Assembly: GCF_017052585.1 (NCBI RefSeq)
Contig: NZ_JAFFHZ010000001.1
Span: forward strand, 3,080,501-3,144,500
DNA length: 64,000 nucleotides
Direction of reading: 5' to 3'
Source of the DNA: Paenibacillus apiarius
GTDB lineage: Bacteria > Bacillota > Bacilli > Paenibacillales > Paenibacillaceae
Shown: in pieces, positions 42,450 through 51,717 of the stretch
Layout of the letters: every line of letters begins with the position of its first letter
Position numbering within the stretch: the first letter of the stretch is position 1
Notes under the pieces: generated by a model
Database searches by the model: none
What the model was told of the DNA's origin: nothing
What the model saw: only the letters and a program-made list of their open reading frames with translations
Made by a program: the position numbers and the translations under genes

Positions 42450-42631
42450 AACTGCAAAAGTGCATCTATTGTGGGCGCTCTTTCTGATTTCGGCGTATGC
42501 AACTGCAAAAGCGCATCTCATTTCTCGAAAATGGGCTAAAACGGGAAGAAAGTCGTGATTTTAACTGCACTTATGCAGCTCGAACGCTCGAAAAGCACGA
42601 ATTGAGCCATTTTACATGTATATTTGCAGTA
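42450..42631. repeat. Four-palindrome element, class A, copy 3 (51/62/51)
   Basis: Units start at 42450 (AACTGCAAAAGTGCATCT), 42501 (AACTGCAAAAGCGCATCT), 42563 (AACTGCACTTATGCAGCT) and 42614 (ACATGTATATTTGCAGTA). Distances 51, 62, 51 are identical to the copy at 5771-5952 and the total span (182 bp) is the same. The 44 bases between units 2 and 3 begin CATTT in both copies. The element starts 38 bases after the deacetylase stop. Confidence 0.85.
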
Positions 42632-42638
42632 CGAGTGC

Positions 42639-42814
42639 GAGAATTTGAAAAGGGCCGCATTTCAGAACCGAGAAAATGGGATGAAAGTGAGAAAGGAGGA
42701 ACGGAGCGCAGGAAAAACCTGCGAGAGTACCGGAGTTTCCACATGAATCCGAGTTTCGAAGCTGAAATGCCATCAGTGCCGCCTCGTTATCAAATGAGGC
42801 CCTTTTAAACATCC
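42639..42814. repeat. 184-bp tandem repeat, copy 1
   Basis: 176 bases that recur 184 bases later with no indels and about ten substitutions. The ends are inverted repeats (AAAAGGGCCGCATTT with AAATGAGGCCCTTTT), and a short hairpin (CGCAGG, AAAAA, CCTGCG) sits in the middle. It starts eight bases after the four-palindrome element. Confidence 0.85.
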
Positions 42815-42822
42815 CGAACAAT

Positions 42823-42998
42823 GAGAGTTTGAAAAGGGCCGCATTTCAGAACCGAGAAAATGGGATGAAAGTGAGAAAGGAGGAACGGAGCGCAGGAAAA
42901 ACCTGCGAGAGTACCGGAGTTTCCACATGAATCCGAGTTTCGAAGCTGAAAGGCTATCAGTATTGCCTCGTTATCAAATGCGGCCCTTTTAAACATCC
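42823..42998. repeat. 184-bp tandem repeat, copy 2
   Basis: Second unit, with a perfect 15-bp terminal inverted repeat (AAAAGGGCCGCATTT and AAATGCGGCCCTTTT). Both copies keep a minus-strand frame of more than 60 codons open and a short plus-strand frame beginning MNPSFEAE, but neither has a convincing ribosome site, so the unit is treated as non-coding. Confidence 0.85.
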
Positions 42999-43047
42999 TC
43001 TAGCAGGTTTATAAACTATTATTTTGGGCGAGAATAATGCTAGAACG

Positions 43048-43103
43048 GCCCGGGACGGTTCACAGTGCGTGCGTAGAAGCGCGGGAATCGTTCCGGGCTT
43101 TTT
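43048..43103 (+). terminator. Terminator without an adjacent gene, ahead of moxR
   Basis: GCCCGGGACG (43048-43057) pairs with CGTTCCGGGC (43089-43098), followed by TTTTTGTTG. The nearest upstream gene ends 635 bases earlier, beyond the repeats, so either the deacetylase transcript reads through the repeats or the repeats are themselves transcribed. Confidence 0.85.
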
Positions 43104-43169
43104 GTTGTTGTCAATTGTTGTCATTTCACAATCTATGAAAATGGATAGGTTTGCAAGGGAGGGAATCAC

Positions 43170-44339
43170 GTGTCCAATAATATGAATTCAAGCGCGGATG
43201 GTCTTGCCGCCCGGGATCATGATGTGTGGCTTGCCGCGTTTGCGGAACGGGGCTGGACCTCTTTCATGGAACGATTGGAGCAGGTTGTCGTCGGGAAGCG
43301 GGAGGTGGTCCGGCTGGCCGGGCTGGCGATGCTGTCGGGCGGACATATTCTGCTCGAGGATGTGCCGGGCGTCGGCAAGACGCTGCTGGCGCGCGCCTTG
43401 GCGCAAGTTGCGGGCGGCAGCTTCCGGCGCATACAGATGACGCCCGACATGATGCCTGCCGATATTACCGGCAGCATGATGTGGGAGCCGGGCGCCGGCG
43501 GCTTGCGGTACAGCGAAGGCGCGCTGCATGCGAACGTCGTGCTGGCGGACGAGCTGAACCGGGCACCGGCACGGACGCAGTCCGCGCTGCTGGAGGCGAT
43601 GGAGGAGGGAACGGTCACGGTGGACGGCACGACGCGCGCGCTGCCGCAGCCGTTCCTCGTTGTTGCGACGCAAAATCCGCTCGCCTTCGAAGGCACGTAC
43701 CGGATGCCGGAGGCGGAAATGGATCGCTTCGCGATGCGGCTGTCGCTCGGCTATCCGGCGGCGGAGCAGGAGGCGGACATGCTGCTGCGGCAGCAGGCGG
43801 GAACGCCGCTGCGCCGTCTGAATCCGCTCTGGTCGCCGGAGGAGTGGCGGTTGTTAATCGAGCGTGTACGCCAAGTCCACCTTGACGTCGTCCTGTGCCG
43901 CTACATGGCGGACTTGGCCGCTGCAACGCGCCGTCATCCGGCCCTCAGGCTGGGCGTGAGCCCAAGGGGAACGCTGGCGCTGATGCGGACGGCCCAAGCG
44001 CATGCTTGGGTAGAGGGGCGCACGTATGCCGTTCCTGAAGATGTGCAGGCGGTCGCAATGCCAGTGTTGACGCATCGGCTGCTGCTGCAGCGCGAAGCCG
44101 CGCTCTCCGGCGTAACGGAGGAAGAGGTGCTGGCCGAGGTGCTGCTGCAGACGGCGGTACCCGGATTCCCGGGCGGTGCGCAAGGCGCGGGCAGACCTGC
44201 CAAGCCGGTGCGGCAGCAGGACGAGCGCGGGCGGGCGTCCTTCCGCGAGAGCGGGAACGCCTCTCGAACGCGGCCGGCGCCAGGGGCTGCCGTCCGTAAT
44301 GCAAGCAGCCGCATCTGGTTCGGAGGGCTGTTCCGATGA
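43170..44339 (+). CDS. MoxR-family AAA+ ATPase
   Basis: 389 residues from GTG 43170 (AAGGGAGGG seven bases upstream). Walker A EDVPGVGKTLLARAL, Walker B NVVLADELNRAPARTQSALLEAMEE, sensor VVATQNPLAFEGTYRMPEAEMDRF. The C-terminal 60 residues are Arg/Gly-rich and lie outside the AAA domain. MoxR proteins act as chaperones for assembly or activation of partner complexes and nearly always sit beside a DUF58 gene, as here: the next ATG overlaps this stop (ATGA). Confidence 0.94.
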   Translation: MSNNMNSSADGLAARDHDVWLAAFAERGWTSFMERLEQVVVGKREVVRLAGLAMLSGGHILLEDVPGVGKTLLARALAQVAGGSFRRIQMTPDMMPADITGSMMWEPGAGGLRYSEGALHANVVLADELNRAPARTQSALLEAMEEGTVTVDGTTRALPQPFLVVATQNPLAFEGTYRMPEAEMDRFAMRLSLGYPAAEQEADMLLRQQAGTPLRRLNPLWSPEEWRLLIERVRQVHLDVVLCRYMADLAAATRRHPALRLGVSPRGTLALMRTAQAHAWVEGRTYAVPEDVQAVAMPVLTHRLLLQREAALSGVTEEEVLAEVLLQTAVPGFPGGAQGAGRPAKPVRQQDERGRASFRESGNASRTRPAPGAAVRNASSRIWFGGLFR

Positions 44340-45703
44340 AGATCGCGCTGCGTTACGCGTTCACCGCCTTGGGCTGCGGCCTGTTTGCTTGTCTCGGCTT
44401 GTACCGCGAGAGCGCGGCCGAGTGCTTCCTCGCCATTCTGCTTGCACTTATGCTGCTGTATGGGCTGTGGATCCGCCGGATAGGGGCCAAGCTGAGATCC
44501 GTGCAGGTTGCGCACAAGCCTGCGGGCGAATGGAGCTCCGGGCAGGAAGCGATGAGCTTCAAGATTACGCTGGCCTCTAAGCGGCGTTTGCCCGCGATTT
44601 GGCTTATGGCGACGGATGTATGGACGCGCACGGGCGGTGATGGAGGCGCTTGGGTTTGCCACAGGCTGCTGTTCCCCCGCGGCCGGAGAACGGTTGCTTA
44701 TACGAGTTCCTTCGAGGGCGCCCCGCGCGGCGTCTATCAGTTGGCTCGGACAGAGCTGACGATCGGGGATTGGTTCGGCTGGTTCGGGCAAAAAGTGCCG
44801 CTTGCTGCGGAAGAAGCGGACGCGCCGGTATGCGTCATCCCGCCGCCTGCAGCAGCAAGCAGTCTCATTGACACGGCCGGAGCAGCGGGGGCAGCACCTT
44901 GGGATATGGAGCCGAACGCGGCAAATGGCAGCGAAGCCGGTGACGATGCGGTTCGAGTGATGGGGCATAGCGCAGCTGGAACGCCAGGCGTGGAGCTGCA
45001 GCCTTACCGGGCAGGCGCTTCGCAGCGGGCCATCGACTGGCGCACGTATGCCAAGCGCCGCATCCTCGCCGTCCGCCCGCTAGAATCGGCAACGGCCGCC
45101 TGCCTCGATCTCGTGGTCGATGATACCGTATGGCGGACAGGCTCGGACAACAACGATCATTGCGCTGCGGTGCCCGCCGAACGGATCGGGTCCGACGCCA
45201 TGAGCCGGACCGCCGCCGAGATGGAAGCCGTGCTGTCCGTAGCGGCGACAGCCGTGCGGGAGGCGATGGAGCAGGACGTGCCCGTACGGCTCATATGGCT
45301 TAGCGACGGCGCTGCGATAGAAGGGGCATGGAATGCGGTCATTGCGCTTGCGGCGGAGCGTCCCGGCGCGCGCGGCGAGCTTCCATGGCAGCTGGAACAG
45401 GGACCGCCGCAGCAGAACCGATTGACGAGCGGGCGAATGACGGCTGTAAGCTTCAGCCGGGATGGGGCTGCCGTCAAGCGGATGCTGGCCTATGCTGGCG
45501 CCAGAGAGATTGATCGCTGGCTCATCGGCGAGGAACATCCCGGCGCTGTTCGATCGGGCACACCGGACCGAATGAATTCAGCCGTTAACTTCAACGATCG
45601 GCCCTATCGCGCCAAGTTCGATATAACCGGAGCGGAACGCGCCGGGCGAAAAAGAGGTGAGAAAGATGCGCACGCCGAACATGCGGCAACTTTCGAGGGG
45701 TAA
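44336..45703 (+). CDS. DUF58 domain membrane protein
   Basis: 455 residues with two N-terminal membrane helices (about 8-46), a beta-rich part, and a C-terminal von-Willebrand-like DUF58 region recognisable by VELQPYRAGASQRAIDWRTYAKR. Middle partner of the MoxR-DUF58-transglutaminase module; its function is unknown but is tied to the ATPase by constant gene association. The gene overlaps the next by 38-47 bases. Base composition is very GC-rich compared with the window. Confidence 0.9.
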   Translation: MKIALRYAFTALGCGLFACLGLYRESAAECFLAILLALMLLYGLWIRRIGAKLRSVQVAHKPAGEWSSGQEAMSFKITLASKRRLPAIWLMATDVWTRTGGDGGAWVCHRLLFPRGRRTVAYTSSFEGAPRGVYQLARTELTIGDWFGWFGQKVPLAAEEADAPVCVIPPPAAASSLIDTAGAAGAAPWDMEPNAANGSEAGDDAVRVMGHSAAGTPGVELQPYRAGASQRAIDWRTYAKRRILAVRPLESATAACLDLVVDDTVWRTGSDNNDHCAAVPAERIGSDAMSRTAAEMEAVLSVAATAVREAMEQDVPVRLIWLSDGAAIEGAWNAVIALAAERPGARGELPWQLEQGPPQQNRLTSGRMTAVSFSRDGAAVKRMLAYAGAREIDRWLIGEEHPGAVRSGTPDRMNSAVNFNDRPYRAKFDITGAERAGRKRGEKDAHAEHAATFEG

Positions 45704-48329
45704 CGGGCTTCAAGCGGGACGTACTGCCGTAGCGCAGCGGGAGCCAGTGCGAAATGGAATGCCGCTGTGGAAGCGCGCGGGGTTTTCCGTGCTGTTGTAT
45801 GCTTTGTTCGCTGAATGGTTTTATCCGCTGCATCAATTGAGCCAGCAGATTGATTTGAATGACATTCGGCCTTTTTTATGGGCCATAGCCGTTTACTTGG
45901 GGATAGGTCTCGTTATCCGCAGCACGGCCGCTTCCCTCATCTGGCGCGGAGCCGTGGCGGTAGGCGTAACCGCATGGATGTTCGGCTCTGTCCGGCATAG
46001 CTTTGAAGCGGATTCCGCTAGCGGGGCGTTTTTTTCCTTTTCAGCTATCATGCCGGAAGGTTTATCGCTCATGGCTTCGGCACTTTCATCGGATGTGAGC
46101 CTTTGGCTGGAGGGAAAGTGGCTTAGCACGAGCGGGGAGACACGCACGCTTCTGCTGCTTATCGGTTGGGCCATGCTTACGGCCTCGATACAGTCTTTGC
46201 TGCTGAGCCGCCGGACGGTGTTGTTTTTTTCCGTCGCAACGCTCTGTTATTTATGCGGCTTTCAATGGGGATTCGGCATGGATGCGGCGGTGCCGATTGT
46301 CCGTGTGGCAGGCTGGAGCTTGCTGTTGTCGGCGTGGCTTCATCTGGACGAACGCTTGGCGTTGGAGACGGAACGCAGAGAACGCGGACAGGGAAGCCGA
46401 TCGTTCCAATGGCTGCTCTCCTCGTTGCTTGCGGCAGCGGCGGTGGTAGGCATAGGTGTCGGACTGCTGAACGCATATGGCTGGACAAATCCGCGCCCGT
46501 TGCCTTCGTTGCAGGAATGGACGCAATCGCTGACCGCTTCCTACGGCTCAAGCTTCGATTATTCGGGACAGACAGCGGCTTATGCCGTCGATAAAGGGAA
46601 AAGCTCATCTGCGAATTCACAGTCGGGTCTTACGGGATATAGCCGAGATGATACGCAGTTGGGCGGGCCCATTCGGGATGATTCGCGCCTGCTGTTCAAG
46701 GCTGCTTCGCCGGAGCCGACGTATTGGCGCGGGGAGAGCAAGTCTGTTTATACCGGACAGGGGTGGACGTCGAAGCCGGAGCAGGCAGAGACATTGGATG
46801 CATCGGGAGCGCTGCGGGATGATTCGTCCGCGGCTCTCAAGGGGTGGTCGGAACCGATTACGCAGACGATAACGGAGTCCAGATTCATGCCGGAGCTTCC
46901 GCTGTTGTTCGGCGGCAGGGCAGAGAGGCTTCTTTCTTGGTCGGCGAGCGGATCCGCCCCGGATCTGCCGCAAAGCCTGCCCGCGCTGCGCTATCTTCCT
47001 GGCGGCGAACGCTATGACGCGGCATCATCTGGAAAAGCGGCTTCCATAACGTATCAATATGAGACGCGCGTATTCCGCTTGGACGAAGAGATGCTCCGGA
47101 CAGTCTCAGAGAGTTCCGCATCAGGCGAGACCCAATTGCCGCAAGAGGTCGAACGCGTTGAATTGCAGCTTCCCGCCAATTTGCCGGGGCGTGTGCGTGA
47201 ACTCGGCGCCCGTCTGACTGCCGGGGCAGATACCCAGTACGATAAGGTGCTGCGCATCCAGCAATTTTTGCTGCGGGAATATACGTACACGAAGACGGAT
47301 ACCTCCGTTCCGCCAGAGGGAAGGGACTTCGTCGACCACTTTTTGTTCGATGCCCGCCAAGGGTACTGCAACCACTTCTCGACAGCGATGGCTATTCTGC
47401 TGCGCACGCAGGGAATTCCTGCGCGATGGGTAAAAGGCTTCTCCCCGGGCGAAGCGCAATCACCCGGCCATTATGCCGTGCGCGCTTCGGATGCGCATGC
47501 GTGGGTGGAAGTGTACTTCCCGACGGTCGGCTGGGTTCCCTTTGAAGCGACTCCATCAATCGGTCTGACAGGCGGGGCCGGTACGGGGACAGCGGACGCC
47601 GTTCTGCATTCCTTCGCTCAAGCCTGGACAGAGTCGGAGGAGGGGGGAAATGAGTCACATGAAGCGTTATTAACCTATAACACGCCAGCCGATGTGAAAG
47701 AATTGCTTGAGCAATCCCTGCAGCCGCAAGCGCCGCTTACTGGTTGGGAACGGGTGCGGCATGCCGGCTCCGTCGCTGCTCAAGCTTGGCGGAACGGGGT
47801 GGAGGCGGTAGGGAAGCACTTCGTCTCGGAATGGGAGACATTGACACGGCTTGGCTCGGAATGGAAGCGGCTGGCCACCGGTGAAGAGGGCCTGTCCGCG
47901 CTCGGGGCTTTTCTTCGCTATCTCATTACAAGGATGCCTATATTGATCATCCTCGGCGTATGGATAATTGCCTTGCTGTTGTTCCTAAGCGCCAAACGGT
48001 GGCGCAAGGTGGCTCCGCAGCTGCGTCTCCGCCGGCTCGTTCGGGCTCAAGAGCGCCGTTTTCAGAGCGAACGCGTGCAGGAAATGGGCCGCATTGCCTG
48101 GCAGCTCATCGAGCGCAAGTATGGCGAGCGCCCATGCGGCATGACATGGAGCGACTATTTGACGATGAAGCGCAATTCGTTGAGCGAGCCCGATCCGATG
48201 AACAGTACGCCGCTCGAGCAATTCATTGCGGATTGCAACGCTTTGATCTTTGCCGGTCCGCAGGGAGAACGGGCGGTGAGGCAGCGTTTCCTGGAAGGAT
48301 GCGCCTTCGTGCTTCGTCAATGCACCTAG
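45666..48329 (+). CDS. Membrane-bound transglutaminase-like protein (DUF3488/TgpA type)
   Basis: 887 residues from ATG 45666, chosen over GTG 45657 because GAGGTG lies seven bases upstream. Six or so N-terminal membrane segments (residues 35-260), an extracellular region with a transglutaminase core around residues 520-640 carrying Cys568 (GYCNHFSTAMA) and His611 (SDAHAWVEVYFPTVGW), one more membrane helix at about 755-777, and a cytoplasmic DUF4129-like tail. In related systems the core is a cysteine protease or amidase. Third gene of the MoxR operon; the 3' hairpin at 48413 ends the unit. Confidence 0.92.
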   Translation: MRTPNMRQLSRGNGLQAGRTAVAQREPVRNGMPLWKRAGFSVLLYALFAEWFYPLHQLSQQIDLNDIRPFLWAIAVYLGIGLVIRSTAASLIWRGAVAVGVTAWMFGSVRHSFEADSASGAFFSFSAIMPEGLSLMASALSSDVSLWLEGKWLSTSGETRTLLLLIGWAMLTASIQSLLLSRRTVLFFSVATLCYLCGFQWGFGMDAAVPIVRVAGWSLLLSAWLHLDERLALETERRERGQGSRSFQWLLSSLLAAAAVVGIGVGLLNAYGWTNPRPLPSLQEWTQSLTASYGSSFDYSGQTAAYAVDKGKSSSANSQSGLTGYSRDDTQLGGPIRDDSRLLFKAASPEPTYWRGESKSVYTGQGWTSKPEQAETLDASGALRDDSSAALKGWSEPITQTITESRFMPELPLLFGGRAERLLSWSASGSAPDLPQSLPALRYLPGGERYDAASSGKAASITYQYETRVFRLDEEMLRTVSESSASGETQLPQEVERVELQLPANLPGRVRELGARLTAGADTQYDKVLRIQQFLLREYTYTKTDTSVPPEGRDFVDHFLFDARQGYCNHFSTAMAILLRTQGIPARWVKGFSPGEAQSPGHYAVRASDAHAWVEVYFPTVGWVPFEATPSIGLTGGAGTGTADAVLHSFAQAWTESEEGGNESHEALLTYNTPADVKELLEQSLQPQAPLTGWERVRHAGSVAAQAWRNGVEAVGKHFVSEWETLTRLGSEWKRLATGEEGLSALGAFLRYLITRMPILIILGVWIIALLLFLSAKRWRKVAPQLRLRRLVRAQERRFQSERVQEMGRIAWQLIERKYGERPCGMTWSDYLTMKRNSLSEPDPMNSTPLEQFIADCNALIFAGPQGERAVRQRFLEGCAFVLRQCT

Positions 48330-48412
48330 CTGAGCCGCTGGAAGCAGCAATCGTTATTTCACGAAGCCGTATGCCGCATGCCGTGGAAAATGACTAGCCT
48401 TCCATCGCTAAT

Positions 48413-48444
48413 GCAGACCGCAACCGATTATCGGTGCGGTCTGC
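48413..48444 (+). terminator. Hairpin after the transglutaminase gene
   Basis: GCAGACCGC pairs with GCGGTCTGC, with inner ACCGAT/ATCGGT pairing that makes an almost continuous stem. No T run follows. Confidence 0.65.
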
Positions 48445-48535
48445 TCGTGCGGTTAGCCTTGAGATCTTTTCATTCTTCCGTCCAGCCAGTATAATTTACC
48501 ATACGAAATCATTCCAAATGCTAACGAATTTGTAA

Positions 48536-49594
<1,059 letters not shown>

Positions 49595-49679
49595 CCCCTA
49601 TCATCTGTACAACATAAAAACACCTTGAGCGGACTTGCCGGCCTGGTCATACCCCTGTCAAGTAGACAGATGAAAAAAG

Positions 49680-50519
49680 CTATGCAGCCAGCGCGTGCCG
49701 ATACTCAATTGGCGCGCGCTGTTTGAGTTTGGCTTGAAAGCGCTGATAATTATAAAAGTAGATATACTCTTCTACAGCTTGAAGAATCTCAGCTTCTGAC
49801 GTACACTGGTGAAGATACAACTTCTCTGTTTTGAGATGCGAAAAGAAGGATTCGATGCAGGCGTTATCCAGGCAGGTTGCTTTGCGAGAGTGGCTGCCTT
49901 TGACGCTGAATGCTTCCAATCGTGAGTTGTAGGCCTGAGACGTGTACTGGAAGCCCTGATCCGAATGGAGCACGGCTTCCGAAACGTCTCTTTTTCGTGT
50001 CCACTGCTCAATCGTATCCAGCACCAGCTTTACGTCGTTTCGCTCGGATAATTGCCAAGCCACAATTTCATTGTTGAACAGATCTTGTATCGCCGACAGG
50101 TAATAAAAGCGTGTGCCGTCGGAGATATACGTAATATCGGTGACTAGCTTCTGCTGCGGACCTACAGCATGGAATTGACGCTTCAATCGGTTAGGATACA
50201 CGACGGAAGGCGTAGAACTAGAACGCTTTCGTTTCTTGCGAATGACGGACTGGATAGATAATTCCTTCATAAGCCGCCATACTTTTTTATGGTTAATACG
50301 ATAACCAGCCTCCCATAAAGCTGTCATCATACGAGGATATCCAAAATAGGGGTGCGCAAAGTGAATAGCCATCATGTGCTCCTTGATCTCGTGATCCCTT
50401 GTTTGTCTTTCGGCCCTTAATGACCGTGTCGCTCGCCACTTGTAATAACTAGCCCTAGGTACCCCCGCAATGGCTAACAAACGCGTAACATCATAGAGAT
50501 CACGCAGCTCTTCAATCAC
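49680..50519 (-). CDS. IS3-family transposase, orfB
   Basis: 279 residues. DDE motifs: VTDITYISDGTRFYYL, VLHSDQGFQYTS and CIESFFSHLKTEKLY. The start is GTG 50519, overlapping the orfA stop (GTGA), so expression may depend on reinitiation or a frameshift. Full length for the family. Confidence 0.92.
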   Translation of the reverse strand: MIEELRDLYDVTRLLAIAGVPRASYYKWRATRSLRAERQTRDHEIKEHMMAIHFAHPYFGYPRMMTALWEAGYRINHKKVWRLMKELSIQSVIRKKRKRSSSTPSVVYPNRLKRQFHAVGPQQKLVTDITYISDGTRFYYLSAIQDLFNNEIVAWQLSERNDVKLVLDTIEQWTRKRDVSEAVLHSDQGFQYTSQAYNSRLEAFSVKGSHSRKATCLDNACIESFFSHLKTEKLYLHQCTSEAEILQAVEEYIYFYNYQRFQAKLKQRAPIEYRHALAA

Positions 50520-50857
50520 TTGGTAGTTATCCTGCGAACGGAGCGTGCCTCCTTTACCAGATTTGGATACCGCTTTTTTAAGTAATCGACCTGTGCTTTC
50601 AAATAATCCCGTTCTTGTTCCACAGTGTCAAAGGCTGTACGCGGACGTCCCTTAAGAGGATTCGATACCCCTTTACGGATATCGAACGCTTCTCCATGCT
50701 GCCACTTCCTTACCCATACTTTTAATTGGGTACAGTTTCTGATTTCTAACTTTTCCGCTACCGTTTTATAGCTGGACTTCCCTTCTAAATACGCTTTGAC
50801 TGCTGCTAGTTTGAATTCTTCGGTATACTGTTGAAACACTTGTCCCTTTCTAGCCAT
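50516..50857 (-). CDS. IS3-family transposase, orfA
   Basis: 113 residues from ATG 50857, which has GGAGGGG eight bases upstream; the frame opens 12 codons earlier. Helix-turn-helix TVAEKLEIRNCTQLKVWVRK, then a basic linker and a coiled coil (ERDYLKAQVDYLKKRY) typical of the IS150 group. Confidence 0.9.
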   Translation of the reverse strand: MARKGQVFQQYTEEFKLAAVKAYLEGKSSYKTVAEKLEIRNCTQLKVWVRKWQHGEAFDIRKGVSNPLKGRPRTAFDTVEQERDYLKAQVDYLKKRYPNLVKEARSVRRITTK

Positions 50858-50988
50858 AGAAAAATCCCCTCCAAGTTCACTCTTGTTCCTCATGATAGCA
50901 CAAGGTTTTTTTTGAGTGTCTACTTAAAGGGGATAATACCAGCCATCAAGGTGTTTTGTCGATCCGAGGGGAGATGCTGCCCCTGAGC

Positions 50989-51555
50989 TTATTTATTTGC
51001 AGACGGATAATGGATGAGCGTAATGAATCGGATCGGCTTGTCTGTTACATTGGTATAGGTGTGGCTTTGATTAGCCGTGAAGCGCATCGCCATGCTAGGA
51101 TGGAGCACATAGGTCTCGCCGCCGATAACGACGTGCAGTTCCCCTTCCATGCCCATGATGAATTCATCGACTCCATCGTAGTGCGGCTCGGACGTATAGG
51201 AACAACCCGGCTCGATGACGACGCTGTATACTTCGAAGCCCTTGTCCTGTTCAAACGGGAAAATGGGATATGCGCGGTATGCCCCTTCTTCCTCGACGAG
51301 CGGCGAGGTGTCTTCCATATGGACTACCGTCACATTCGGTGTCGATTCCTCCATCAGCGTAGCGAAGGAAATGCGCAGTCCGTTCACAATTTTCCATAAT
51401 ACAGAGATGGTCGGATTGGATTCCCCGCGCTCGATTTGCCCGAGCATGCCTTTGCTGACGCCGCTCATTTCAGCGACTTGATCCAAGCTTAAATTCCGCG
51501 ATTTTCGTATATCCTGAAGGTTCTTTCCGATTTTTTTATGTATCGGTTCGTGCAT
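50989..51555 (-). CDS. XRE-family regulator with C-terminal cupin domain
   Basis: 188 residues from ATG 51555 (GGAGAGGAG upstream). Helix-turn-helix in the first 65 residues (LSLDQVAEMSGVSKGMLGQIERG), then a cupin sensor domain from about residue 105 (PGCSYTSEPHYDGVDEFIMGMEGEL, with the paired His and Glu of the metal site). Such regulators often control amino-acid metabolism. It is divergent from tdh-kbl, separated by 162 bases containing a perfect palindrome, so it probably regulates threonine breakdown; that is inference from position. Confidence 0.9.
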   Translation of the reverse strand: MHEPIHKKIGKNLQDIRKSRNLSLDQVAEMSGVSKGMLGQIERGESNPTISVLWKIVNGLRISFATLMEESTPNVTVVHMEDTSPLVEEEGAYRAYPIFPFEQDKGFEVYSVVIEPGCSYTSEPHYDGVDEFIMGMEGELHVVIGGETYVLHPSMAMRFTANQSHTYTNVTDKPIRFITLIHYPSANK

Positions 51556-51634
51556 TGCCGATCTCCTCTCCAACGATTCGTACAGCAGGTTTCCAATAGA
51601 ATACAAAACACCATGTACAATATAGCGCACAAAC

Positions 51635-51650
51635 GTATAATATATTATAC
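51635..51650. promoter_or_regulatory. Perfect palindrome overlapping the tdh -10 box
   Basis: GTATAATATATTATAC, a perfect 16-bp palindrome, contains TATAAT on both strands. With TGTACA at 51614-51619 (16-base spacer) it forms the tdh promoter. A protein bound here would shut both directions. Confidence 0.5.
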
Positions 51651-51717
51651 AGATGACTGTTTAAAGTTGGTTTTTCTTTCTATTGTAAAAAAAAATCAAA
51701 GGAGGGGCAATCGGTTT

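Larger units (their letters stand above)
49650..50935 (-). mobile_element. IS3-family insertion sequence 2
   Basis: About 1.29 kb with imperfect terminal inverted repeats: TACCCCTGTCAAGTAGACA (left) and the inverse of TATCCCCTTTAAGTAGACA (right). It holds orfA and orfB on the minus strand, both intact. It differs in length, ends and protein sequence from the IS at 36436. No clear target duplication was found. Confidence 0.88.
49616..50957. terminator. Bidirectional terminator split by an insertion sequence
   Basis: Left arm AAAAACACCTTGA (49616-49628) and right arm TCAAGGTGTTTT (50946-50957) are complementary, as are the inner GGCCTGGT (49640-49647) and ACCAGCC (50938-50944). The inner arms abut the ends of the IS3 element, so the element sits in the loop of a hairpin that once separated the convergent LacI and XRE-cupin genes. 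Confidence 0.7.

Noticed and set aside
42612..42996. Two similar minus-strand frames (63 and 69 codons) from the 184-bp repeat
   Set aside because: They are similar only because the DNA is repeated; no ribosome site precedes either, and terminal inverted repeats suggest a non-coding element.
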